A stretch of 64,000 bases of DNA, from contig JAGGNK010010226.1 of the NCBI GenBank assembly GCA_017590115.1, positions 3,941,732 through 4,005,731 of the forward strand, in the 5' to 3' direction. Of this stretch, positions 28,131 through 40,263 are shown in pieces. The position numbers and the translations under genes were made by a program. The notes under the pieces were generated by a model that had not been told where the DNA came from, made no database searches, and saw only the letters and a list, made by a program, of their open reading frames with translations. Every line of letters begins with the position of its first letter. Position 1 is the stretch's first letter. The DNA is from Montifringilla adamsi. Lineage: Eukaryota > Chordata > Aves > Passeriformes > Passeridae.

Positions 28131-31100
28131 GACATGTGAAAATGAAAAGGATACAGATTTAACAAATAATGGAATGCAGAGCTTTTAGAAAGTTTCTACC
28201 ACTTTGAGGTGTTCTTTCCAGGAAAAATACAGGAACTGCATTGCATGAATATTCAACTGATATTTAGTTGCATATATAGATTGATGCACCTACCCAGCAC
28301 ATTGTTAGCTAAAGTGTCAAATGAGTTTATTAGTCTAAAAAATTATTTTTCTGGTAGTAATTTCAGAAATTACATACGTATTGTCATTACTAGAAAGTTG
28401 AACAAATCATGTCTACTTTAATATATCCTCTCCAGCTCATAAAATAAAATTTAGTGGTTCTACGATACAGATTCCTTTTCTAGTTAATGTTACAGGGCAG
28501 CAGGGTAGCTCTGTCACAATTAACAATATTTTTCAAGTACTGATCTTGCAATTTTTTCTTATTTAGCTATGTGAAAATATTTCAGAACTTGATCATGAAT
28601 TTGGAAATTATTTTCAACTAGATTTAAATTCTTAAAGGAATACATTTACTAATTGTTTTCCATTTTCTGTGTTGTTCTTTGGCATTCCTGTAAATAATAT
28701 TAAGCAAGCTCCCAAGTGCAGATACTAAAATCTCAGTTTTTACCAATACTATGCCTGAACTTCTCTGACACTATTTTAAAATTAGGATCTTGCCAACTAC
28801 AGTGAAAACTTAATTTACAGATATATATATACACAGTTGGAAAAATCATTTATAAATAAACAGTAAAAAGACAAAGTGTAGCACAGATAACACTCCTGCA
28901 TTAATACAACTACACACAACGAGACTTGCTATAAAGGTTTACCCATGATAATTTTTGTAAAAAGCTTGCTGTGTTCTCTAAGAAGTTAATTAAAAATACC
29001 CAATCTGAAGGAAAAAAAAAATCAGTCATTTTCCACCACAAAAGGTAAGTACTTGCACCCCAACTGCTACCACTGTAGAATGACAAACATGCTGATGCTT
29101 AAGGAAAACATCTTCCAAACTACCTCTTTACAAATAATGAGAGGTAAAAAGCCTTCTTTTATTAAAGGATAACATTTGGCTTTGGGTTTAAATCTTTGCT
29201 CACTTGTGACATCTGTCAGAAGCTTAAAAGCCAGCACTACCCTACCATAATAGCAACAATATTTGTTCACTTAACTCAGTCTAAGCTGCCAATTGATCCA
29301 CCAGAGAAAGAAAAAAGATACCCTTTTCTAGCAGGTAACCTTATTTTGAAGATGGATGTCAAAATTCACAAGGGAGTCACTCAACTATCATAAGCATCCA
29401 TCTCTTCACATAGAAAAGTGTCAGAAGATTTACAGCAGCTTTTTTAATTACTCATTTTCTGCAATGTTTATATTTACTTATGAGAAGACTGCCTGAAGAG
29501 CTACAGTAGACAGCCTGCTTCTATTTGAAAACAGGCAAACGTTTGACCTCTGCTCCTCATTTATTTTCCCACAAACATATTTTGTGACCTGATCTAAATT
29601 AGTGTCACCGACTACACTCCATCCATTTCCCATTCTGGCTTAGATATTACTTATTTAAAAGAAATGACCTTGTTACCATTTCAGAACTTGGCATTCGCCT
29701 GCGTGGAACTGAAGATCAAAACAGAGTAGACAGAAGCTAAAGAAAAGGACCTTCTGGAGGAGACATTTCTTCCCCTAACAGATTAATCACCACAATAATG
29801 TCTGAAGTTAACTGTTTTAACTTAAGTATTTAAGAATCATACTGGTAAAAGAAACTTTTAAAGCTGTGATTCCCTTAGGCTTCTTTAGTAAAGAAAAGTG
29901 GGAAATGCTTCCACTACTAGAAAGATGCCTGTTGCCTAGTCTAGTGCAGACACCAGTGCCTGTGTATTTCAACACCACCTCTACAATCTTCATAGCAATT
30001 TCTATCTGCAAACAACCAATTTTCTCAGCTTCTACATGAACAAAGAACAGCAAAACTGCGCTCTAACACACAAAATACAGACATTTATAAACAATCATAA
30101 ATGTTTGAACCACATAGCTCAAGGACAACTTACAGAAAAGCAGAAGCTTTCTGCACCCATTAGCAGAATGGGAGAGGGTAAGATCAGCTGTAGTGTGAGG
30201 ATAAGGTACATGCCTACCATGAGAATATTCCAAAAGCTTATGTGATAAACCATCTTTGAACTACCTTAACTGGAGACTTTTCAGGTTTTTTCTCTTAGTC
30301 CCATTATCTGACTACATTACAAGTACACACAGAGAAGTGTTGGATTCAGTCCTGAAGGCACCATGGAACAAAAACAAAGTGTCATGAAAGATTATCAGCA
30401 AAGCTACAGATGAGGCAGGGAGTAGCTCCATATGGATGGAGCCATCAATTATGACTACATACACTCATGAATCAAATTTCTAAATATTTGGTCCTTTTTG
30501 AAGGAATATACTCAAAAGAAAATTTGTTTCACAGGCAGTCTTGCTTCAAAAGCCTGTTGGACAATAATGTGTCGTGAGTGTCAGTGACAGCCACGTAACT
30601 TTGTCTAAAATTGACCATGGAAAGCACAATTAAAGTGACAGGGTAGAAAAAGCCTAAAAACAAAAACTCACATTCTACTCTGCCAGTGGGTATATTTTGG
30701 CTTTTCAGAAAATTCAGAGCAATTACAGAAGTACAGCAATTCATCTTGAAAGTACATCATATGCAATCCATGGCAATTCCACATACTATACAAATTATGT
30801 ATAATGCAATCCTTGCTTTATGGAGTTTATATTTCCAAGGAAATGCTGAACAGGAAGAAAATACTATCAAGAACTTACTTCAAAATAAGGAGGTATGACC
30901 CGTGATTATCCAAGAGTTAAAAAAACCATCTTACATTGCTCCAAAAGCATTTAAGATTCTATGGGTTTTTTTATTATTGTGTTAATAATTATCAACACTC
31001 ATCATCATCATTCACACCTCTAATCTTTACAAAAAGCATAGAATTTTCTACAGTAGTTGACTCAAGAGTTTAGTAGATAAAACAGAGAAGGTAAATTCAG

Positions 31101-32134
31101 CAACAATAAAAAAAAATCTAACCTACTTGCACCTAAAACCATGGAAAATATTAAATAACCATTCTGCACTCTCATACTTTGCTGCATAATCACTGTATTT
31201 CTGAGTTGCAGACAAGTATTTTCTTTCCTGCTCTGTAAAATAAAAACAGCTTTCTCATCCTTGAATGATTATTCCTGAACTTCAATTTATCCTTATTTAT
31301 TACTGGGATTATTTCATAAGGCATAACAAAAAGCAGAGAGATAAGCACACACACTGAGTAAGCATTTCCAGGGCATTTTTTACACATATCTTTGTTTTAA
31401 CACATTTCTTGTTTGCCTAAGCAGATTTTCAGCAGAAAAAATGAGGATTTTTCTTCAGCATTCTAGTTCTGTAGATGGGACCTCTGAAAATGCAGTAGTA
31501 TTATACAAATGCTCCCAGGTTCATCATTTTCATAGTCTATAGGTAATTTCAGTACATACATTTCTTTCCTTTGGTACTTATTACTGCCCTCTAACAGCAC
31601 CCAGTATCTCAAACTCAAGCTCTGAGTGCAATAAAGCACATCTCTGATTTAAACCAATATTCACCCAGAAATCATCAACTATGCTGTGAGTTGGTCATTA
31701 TTAAATGTATTTGCACTAAGCATACAACTGTGGCATGTGACAGCTCATGAAGAAAGCATTTTAAGCTCATGGATGTTCATGAAATACAACTGTGCTCAGT
31801 TTCCCTTACTTAAGCTTTCCACTCAGTACTGTGAATTCCTAAAAGATAAGTTTTACAAACCTGCATGTACCATTAAAGCAACCAAAAATCACCTGAAAAG
31901 CCATAGTTAAAAGTATTGCAAAAATTACCAAGTATTGAGATTTTAATAGGATCTTAACAACAGGTAGTTGCATCAAATACAGAAAGATTTTACCTATACA
32001 TGACTTAATTCTTCTTTTTTAGATTATCAATTTGCAAACTGTTTTCCTCTTATGACATGGTGCAATACCCTACAACTACATTACAGCCACATATGACTGT
32101 TCCCAAAATCTCTCTTTGTGATGCTTAATGTTTC

Positions 32135-32388
32135 ACTCCTTTAGGTCACTTTGCTCAACTAGATAAACTGCTTCTGCTTCTTAGACCAATCAGAAGATGA
32201 TAAAGTTACTTACAAGAAAACAAAATAGACAGTAAATGAGTAAGAAGAGTTACAAGAGTTAACTCCTTTAGGTCACTTTGCTCAACTAGATAAACTGCTT
32301 CTGCTTCTTAGACCAATCAGAAGATGATAAAGTTAGTTACAAGAAAACAAAATGGAGAGTAAATTAGTAAGAAGAGTTACAAGAGTTC
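32135..32388. repeat. 127-bp tandem duplication (two copies) next to exon 3 donor
   Basis: The segment from 32135, starting ACTCCTTTAGGTCACTTTGC, is repeated from 32262. By eye the two copies differ at only about four positions, for instance TTACTTAC/TTAGTTAC, AATAGACAG/AATGGAGAG and AATGAG/AATTAG. Identity is roughly 97 percent, pointing to a recent event. The array occupies positions +22 to +275 of intron 3 in the sense of the gene. Confidence 0.95.
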
Positions 32389-32409
32389 GAGTAAGTCTAG
32401 AACCAACAC

Positions 32410-32522
32410 CTTTAGCTTTGACCCGTGGGGCACAGGAGAACGGCCATCTTCAGGTGGAATGAACAACTCCCACTTTCCATATTCCAACTTCTTATAGGGA
32501 TGAGAAGATGGATTCCAGCCAT
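32410..32522 (-). CDS. GBE1: GBE1 exon 3 (glycogen branching enzyme, CBM48 region)
   Basis: The minus strand reads AT of a split asparagine codon, then 37 codons: [20 protein letters not shown] followed by [17 protein letters not shown]. The length of 113 bp is three less than human exon 3 (c.314-429, 116 bp), matching a one-codon deletion in the variable loop between IPP and VPHGSK. The phases are unchanged. The acceptor is ATATTGCAG; the donor is AAAG/GTGTTG, a poor match to GTRAGT. The translated segment is the central part of CBM48, where the aromatic residues of GWNP and YGKWEL belong to the glycan-binding fold. Like exon 6 it is too short to stand out as an open frame. A 127-bp tandem duplication begins 22 bp into the following intron. 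Confidence 0.97.
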
Positions 32523-33137
32523 CTGCAATATAAGAAATAATACTAAGTGCTCATCTTAAAATGCATCCAATTACAATTCAAAGGTGTAACTCTGAGTTCC
32601 ATCTTTCTGATTATAAATTTCAGTGAGAACAGACACAAATACTTATATGCCTGATACTGCACACACATTCAAAAGGGGTAAAATTAAATGCCACAGTTTT
32701 AAGTCTTCAGGAAGATTCCTTTGTCATTAAAAAATTAACTGAAAATCCCATAATTCAAGATTCTTTGTCCTCTTTGGATTTACTGAGCACTAGAGATGTG
32801 CAGGGATGGTCATTATGGCCTGTCCAACTGAGACACCTGCCAAGGGGGTCTGGAGTGTTTGTAAGGTTAACTCCTCTGAATGGAGTGAAGATATCACTTC
32901 TGAACACATTTCAGCAATTAAGTCCTTTCTAGACTCCATTTCTAGAAGGAAGTAAAAGGATAAGTTTGAAAATTCCTTTTTTTCTTTTTGCCTTGAAATG
33001 TCTACTTCACATAGTTCAAGGCAGTGGACTTAAGTTAAATAGGAACCAGTCAACACAGAAAACTGAATTACAAGATGTTAAAGCAACACATGTTAATCTT
33101 CCTTCATGCTCATCTATTTGCATGCCATGGCCACTTG

Positions 33138-33182
33138 TAATAAAAAACAAAAACAAAACAACAACAAACCAAAACCCACACA
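33138..33182. repeat. A/C-rich low-complexity tract
   Basis: AATAAAAAACAAAAACAAAA and then CAACAACAAACC-type sequence. It is of the same class as the tract at 5835-5960. Confidence 0.85.
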
Positions 33183-34441
33183 TCAGTGAAAGAAGGATAA
33201 TCAGACTTCAGTTTAAGAATATTAACTCAGAGTTGTATAAAACAACATTGGTACTAAATATGACAGGTTAAAAGCATTTCAATAAAAAACTGGACAGTTA
33301 AACTGAAGCAGGATCATCACTTTTGCTACCATGGAAATCACAGCAGGGGAGGTAGGGAAATCAAGGAGGTCTATCCATCAGCATATGTATTTTCCTAAAC
33401 ATCAATAATCACAAATATTATCTGCTGTGCAACAAAAGGGTAATCCTTCCTGGCAATGTATGGATATGTTGCATTTCAGAAAAAGATCAGACTGCTTTCA
33501 AAGTTACTGGTTGCATTTGCACAGCTGTTTAAACCCAAGAACTGCCAATCTTTAAAAAACACTGAAAGACACAAACTAAACAAGGCCACACAATCTGACA
33601 AAAATTAGCATGCCAGACAAATATTCTGGTACCTACTCATTTTAGAGTGGAGAGTAAAACAGAAATGCAATTAATTCAGTATTCTATTTAGATGATAGTT
33701 TTATCATGTTTAAAGTATTTGGATAGTGGAGCTAAATTGCACATATTAGCAGTGAAGAAATTATTTACTAAACTATTGCTTAACAGCAGAACTTACATAT
33801 TAGTAAGATTCAGATGGTTCCTCCCCCTTGGCTTTACACGAAATTTCAATCAAGAAAAATAATTAAACAAATACTACTAATATCTACTAGGACTAACATC
33901 AAACAAACAATACCCTGACAATTAAGCAATACCCCTTCATAAAATGTCTAAACTGCAAACTACAGTATTTATACAGTAAAATATAGATGTATTTTTTATT
34001 TCAAGGCACAGTAAAAAAGATGCAGAAAACATTGCTTTAAAAAAGCTGGGTTTTTTTAAATTATAAACAGCTAGAATATCTCAAATAAACATTCCAGGCA
34101 AAAATGAAAAACAGGAGAAAGATGTTAAGAAGTTGCAAGAAGTTTGCTTTAAAAACTGGTTAGGACTTATGATAGTCAAGACCCAACTTGGGGGTACTCT
34201 AAATTCCTTCCATCTTCTTCTCCCCCCAGATATCCCCCCATCTTCATGGCTTCTCATGAAACTCTTTCCAGCAGTGCTACACCTCTTGATTCAATGCACA
34301 AACTGAACCACATATGCCAGGTGATGAATATTGAGCAATTAAATTAAAAATTACAGCAAAAAATTCTTAGGGCCAGTTTTCATAAAACCCACCAAGGGGA
34401 ACCTGCATGGAGTTAATCATGTCCACCAAAACCACTGCATT

Positions 34442-34472
34442 AAAATATTAATATTTTAATATTAATATTAAA
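34442..34472. repeat. Overlapping AT palindromes
   Basis: The perfect palindrome AAAATATTAATATTTT at 34442-34457 overlaps a second one, TTAATATTAATATTAA. This is AT-only sequence able to extrude as a cruciform. Confidence 0.85.
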
Positions 34473-37400
34473 TATCAATATTTTTAAAAAGATTCTCATG
34501 ACCTCTACTAAAACCACATCTTCCCTCCTTCAGAGAGAGAATGGTTATATCTCTGTACCTATTTAAATATTTCTGCTCTCCACAGACAGATTTGATAATT
34601 CTGCCAAAGTTGCCTGAACTTTCCCCTTCACCTGCCAGCAATGCCAGATGCTCCTGTTAATCCCTCCTGTTCTCCCAGCCACAGTCCATGACTGCAAGCC
34701 TGTGGCTCATGATTTAAAAATAAATGCAAAGCAATACCCATCTTCCCCAGATGGTCCTACTTAAACCCACTGTTTACTAATTACCCCTGGAGAGGAGCTC
34801 ACTTAGAAAGATTATAACAGAAAACATTGCTTTGTATTAATGCCAGAGGCATAAGGAACATAGAACACCCTGAAAACTGAATATTCCTTTCAAAGAGAGA
34901 GTGGCTCATGCTTATCTCAGTTTTACTGCTTGGTTTTCTGATTTTTCAGCAAAACTTACCCTAAAATGCCTGAGGGAAGAAAGAAAAAAACAAACTCAAC
35001 TAACCAACAAGTGATTAGCAGACTATTATGAAGAGGAAAAACAAAAAGTCAAAAGAAATATCTTAGTTTGAGAACAGAGACTTCAAAGAGTCTGCCAACT
35101 ACAAACAGGGAAAGGCTGAGGAGATTACCAGCAGAAGTTCAAATAATCAGCTTGAACAGGTATTGGGGAAAAAGGACACCATCACAGAATATTCATAAGC
35201 CATACACAAAGGCAAAAGCTTCTGCACAAAAGTTCAAGCCTCAGCTATTGCTTAATCCAACACAGCAGACATCTTTGATAGCCTGATACTTTGTCTCATC
35301 TCTGTGACTGGATCTTCCAATCCCAGCCAATTATAAAAACACTACATCCCACCTCAGCAACAGGAGGCACAAGGGAACTTCTTGCTCAAAACTACATGCT
35401 TAGCATGCCAAAGAACCATGAACTGAGCTTTAATGTAGAACAGAATTCAAAGCTATAAAGGTTTGGGTTCTACCATTTGTGACAGAAAATCAATTTAAAT
35501 GCATATTTCCAGCTAAATGACAATTTGAGTGACTTCTTGTTCAATCTCCTGACTTTGTTTTCACATTGACAAGGATATAGCCATACACCTCTGAGGCTCA
35601 TGCCTGAACTTGGGAGTTTCACACAAGAAATTAACACTTCTCACAGAGGAAAGGAGTTGTTCTCGCATATTACTCAAATAATTTACTTTGTCCAATACAA
35701 GAACTGTAGCTGTTTTTTTTTTTCCAGAAGTCAAAAAACTTTGTTAACTAAAGCTGAATTGTCAAGTGAAATCAAATCTCCTATAGCAATTGTATTTCCA
35801 CATACTTTCTGACCAACCAAAGACGCCTAAAGAGAATAGAGTTCAGCAAACACACAGCACCCTTGAAGAAAGTCTCTCAGACAAGCAGGAGTTCAGACAA
35901 GGGAAAGAGCACCAAAATCCCAGTATCCCAACAAGATACCTGTATCCCACTTTATTAGAATATGAAATCAGAACATATCTGGAGATTCTCCAAGGACACT
36001 ATTCTGTTCTACACATTGGCCAATTAGGTCTTCCTCTCCTCACATTAATCATTTTTATAGCAGATTACATTAATGATCCTGTGGTTGAGCTGTTGGAAAT
36101 CAGGCAAAGAGCTCAAACACTGACACAAAAACAAGTGTCATTACTTCTCAGATAGGATGTTTCCCTGTATATTAGTGACACCTTCTATTACAGTCTACTC
36201 TTTTCAACCATCTGCACCCACAGAAACATAACACTGTTTGACTTTACTCCTCAAATGTAGGTATTTTTCTATAAAAAACTTGAAAGGAAGAAGTAAGAAA
36301 TTCAGCATGATATAATGACAGTACCTAGAATCCATTTCATTAAAAATCTGAAATAAAGAAATCCCAAAACCTTCTGATACATGAAGTTTTCAGTCAGCTC
36401 TCAGATACCTAAATTATGAAGCACAGTGCCTTAAGGTACTCTCTTTTCACTCTGAAGGGACCATGTCAGAGTTTAAATAATAGACAAATATCCTCCCAGA
36501 AACAACTATCCTACCCTCCCTCCACCCTCCAACCACAGCAGAAGCCTTCCCAACTAGTGCAAGGAAAAGGAAGCAAAAACCAAACCAGATATTCTAGACT
36601 GATCAACATTTTAGATCAATGTGAGCTGGGAAGGAGGAAAGGGAAGACAACTAAAAGAACAGAAACCACAAATATAAAAAGGTATTACAGCAAATGCTGA
36701 CTTCCAAATTAATATCTGCATACTTACTCTCAAGCTTTTTAAAACCAGTAGCTTTCTTTTTAATATTAAGGAATTGTTTACAGATAACCCACTGAGCCTC
36801 TGCATGACCAAATACAAATGTGAGTGTTCCAATTCCCAAATAAATTCCATGGGTTGCTCTCAAAACTCACAGTTCAGTGACTTATTTTAAAATAGTCAAT
36901 TTTAAAGCAGCAATAAATTGGCAGTAGTCACTGTGTTCCTGAGCAATAGGGCACACAAATGAAATATTCAGTGCTATCACTGAGAGCTTTTGAAGGAGCT
37001 ATAATGCTGATAGAGCCTCCAGTGTTGGAAATTCAGCTCAGTAATTGTCTCATACACTTGATTTACTGAGATGCTGAAAGTACTAATTGACAAATCTTAA
37101 TGTTTTTGGATGCTCATTTAATACTTCTTATAGAAAGCTTTGTACTAGAACACCAACAGATACAATACTTTTTCTGTCCAATTATGGAGTTTTAAAGAGA
37201 CAGAAAAAGCTCTGAAAGCATTGGGATTTTCCTGAATTCATATTTTTAATTCTCCAATCCACTTACAGATTTGTGTGCTTTTTCTAGTTTCTAGCTTTTT
37301 TTTTCCCAAAATGCACACTGATATTAAGAATTTTTCTATAAATTAGAGCTATCCCATTCATTACAAGTTTCTCAGAATAAGATATAAAAATTCCATTATT

Positions 37401-40093
37401 TGGGCCAAAATACCTTAATAGCAAAGCTTTTTCTGATTGTTATAAGGCATAAAAGTCATTCAGAAGAACCTTTACATGTACAGGACTAAGGCTGCACATG
37501 TATATAATTACAAAAGTAAATTATTCATGTTTATCTTACACATAATTTGTAACAAAGATATTACCAACTATAAGCTTAAATTATAAATTTGGAAAAAAGT
37601 TCAAGGTCTCTCTACACAAGCTGTACTTGCAATTTTATTTTTTACTAGTTTTTGATCCTCAAAAAACTTAAGATGAAACAGCAGAGACTAATACTTTGTG
37701 TCTTTACATCAAACATTAAGATAGTCTCAGAAAGCACCATATTATTAAGGAAAACACTGCTATTCATCTCCAAAACAAAAACTATGATTTGACAGTTTTT
37801 TATATTATATACCACCATATTTCAGTTTCAAACCTAAAGAGCTTCTGTCATCTAAGTTCAATATTTCTTTGTCTAAGATTTCCAACTTCCCTGACGTGGT
37901 TATGCTATGGTTCTTTTTATAAAAAAGTTTTATTACAAAAAATCTTATTAAAAGCAATCCCAATATCCAATTTAAACACAATATAATCATAAATTTAGTC
38001 TGAGACTTTAACCTGCTTGAAAACTTAAAGAAAGGTTAAAGGGATTCAGTTTTAATTAAACATATCTGTAGCAATCTGACTCTAAATCTTACGGTTTTGA
38101 AATCCAATTTCTCATGAGAATATTATTTAAGATCATAAGAATTGAATGACAATCTTCCATGCCTCCAGTCTTTCCAAGTACACTATTGTCCCCTTTGGGA
38201 ATGAATACTTTACTATGACTGACTGATATATAGTAGAAACACAGTTTCCTCACATTACAATGAATTTCTTTTAATTTTTTATTTCTTCATTTAATTAGTG
38301 TCTGGATACAACTACTCTAAGATATTACTCCTAAATTTCTGCTTCATATGATGTCTTACATCAAATATTTTAAATGAAGTAGAGTTTAGAAAACTATTCC
38401 AGTGTTTAGCTACCCCATCCTGGTATACATATACTTCCCCCCAGCCTGGTAAGACAATTTACAAGCTATAGCCTCTTCTCACATATTGAATATATTATTA
38501 AAAATCTGGTTTTAATATTAACATCTCCTAAAATACCTATTTAAAACAAATGCACTCTAGTCTTTAGCTGAGTTGAGACATTTAACCTGCAACCATCCCA
38601 CGAAAACCTTGAGCAATGGGTGGGGTTGCAGCAAGTAGAAGAGAGACAAGGAGGAGAATTTTCTGCATGTTTATACACATAAAACTGACCTATGAAAATA
38701 ACCTGATCTAGCTGCCTTGCAGTCTATATTGATACCTGAAATCACTATTATCTATCTAGTAGGTGAACTCATTATTCAGTGTTAGAGGACATATCCAATT
38801 TCAATATTAAAATGCAAGAACTACATTAACCTATTTATCAATGTCTATTCCAATAAAATGACAAGCAGCACTTTAAGAAAAGCTACTTTATCATTTACTC
38901 TGTTAGTCATATCAAACAGGATCATTGCTGAAAACAATGTTGCGCTAACTTTTCTGTTCAACTTCTGCATCAAAAACAGGATCTTTTTTAAAATAAATAC
39001 CTTCCCTAAAATAAAGAGATTTTCCTTTCAATAGCTTCCTCAGACAGGGGTAAGGAATGGCCAACATTCAGCTTTGTGTTTAAGCAGAAGTAGTTAACTG
39101 CCTCAAACAACTTTTTTTCATATTGCTTCTTTGCAATATAAATACACTGAACATTCCCTAGATGAGTATTTTTGCAAAATCAAAGTCAGATAAATAAAAC
39201 TGCATGCTTCTGAAAAGCAGCTAAATGAACAAAATAATTTCACAGAAAGTCCCCGTTCATTAAGAACCAGCAATGCAAGACCTAGTACTTTGGCAGACCT
39301 AAGTGAAGAGAGAGAGTAGAGGTGAAAGGGAAAAACAGAACAAAGCCCTCCAAAACCCTAAGCAAAAAGGAGAGCAAGTGTTGTAGGATTGAAGAGCAAT
39401 GATGAATGTCACTTTCATGTAAAGATTTTAGAACATAATTTGAGTGTAGCTTGCCTTCAAATAAGAAGCAAATTTACATTTTTGTTTCAAATTCAATTCC
39501 TGGTTATCAGAGCAAGCAATGCAATTCTTCTATATAATACTGCCACCTTCCCATTCTGCTAACACCTTTCCTTCTTCTGCCCTCACAAACACAGAGTAGC
39601 TACTCTTTCAGCAATATTTAGTTTGATTTTAGGCTACAATTTTCCAGCAGAACTTTTGTCTAAACTCTCAGGATGGGTGGGAATTGTCAAGGACCTTGGT
39701 CCTTAGACAACACTGTTGCTTCATCAGTAAAACAAGATGAAGCAAATTATTTCACTGTCATTTTTGCTTCTCTGCATATAGTTTTATAAAAGTCTAGTTA
39801 TAAAGCTTTAAAAAGACTCCAGGAAGTTTAGATACAGCCCCGAGTTGCAGTGTGATCCAGTGTGACAAGAGTCACTGCCTTTGGGGTATTAAAAAAATGC
39901 ATAACACTGACCATGCAACAGAAACACATCTTCATAAGCTACTGGAACACAGAGGAAAATATTATTCATGTAAGCCATGACACATTTTCTACTATCACAA
40001 TTTCACCACTGTGACAACATTTTCTTTAAAGGAAGAGAATATTGATGTAAAACATTGTGCAGAGGAGAAGAAAATTTTCCTAAGAATACTTAC

Positions 40094-40263
40094 TGAAGTC
40101 ACCTGCAAGAAACACTGCTTCTGCTCCTGGTGCCCACTCTTTGCAGTATATTCCACCATCTGCAAGTTGGTTAACTCCGAAGGTTTTGTAACTTTTCGTA
40201 AATTTATCAAGGCCACCTTCACTTTCCTCAATGTTCTTCAAGTGGTTATAAAACAGAGAATAC
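40094..40263 (-). CDS. GBE1: GBE1 exon 2 (glycogen branching enzyme, N-terminal segment)
   Basis: The minus strand reads the last base of a split arginine codon, 56 codons from [10 protein letters not shown] to FLAGDF, and the first A of a split asparagine codon completed by exon 3 (GDFNGW). The length of 170 bp and the phases equal human exon 2 (c.144-313). The acceptor is TTCCATTGCAAG and the donor is TTCA/GTAAGT. It covers the end of the N-terminal helical segment ([13 protein letters not shown]) and the start of CBM48 ([20 protein letters not shown]). The helical part differs most from human (YSLFYNH against YKQFSQI), while the CBM48 part is well conserved. This is the 5'-most exon in the window; codons 1-47 are in exon 1, which I could not find up to 64000. 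Confidence 0.98.

Larger units (their letters stand above)
16116..32409 (-). other. GBE1: GBE1 intron 3
   Basis: This is a complete 16294-bp intron with donor GTGTTG (weak) and acceptor TATTTTATAG. It contains CR1 relics at 18557-18612, 23271-23560 and 27165-27275, G/T-rich tracts at 16990-17067 and 26803-26862, a (TA)n(CA)n run near 28111-28130, and a tandem duplication at 32135-32388. No coding sequence was recognised. Confidence 0.95.
32523..40093 (-). other. GBE1: GBE1 intron 2
   Basis: This is a complete 7571-bp intron with donor GTAAGT and acceptor ATATTGCAG. It holds an A/C-rich tract at 33138-33182 and overlapping AT palindromes at about 34442-34472. No other gene or transposon was recognised. 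Confidence 0.95.

Noticed and set aside
35790..36155. 121-codon plus-strand frame antisense to intron 2
   Set aside because: No family resemblance and no splice or promoter context; chance.
36651..36863. 70-codon minus-strand frame with a protein-like N-terminal part
   Set aside because: The second half is hydrophobic low-complexity read-through and no homologue is recognised. It is not between GBE1 exons in phase.
39686..39705. Small palindrome AAGGACC-TT-GGTCCTT
   Set aside because: A seven-base stem is within chance expectation for a 64-kb window.
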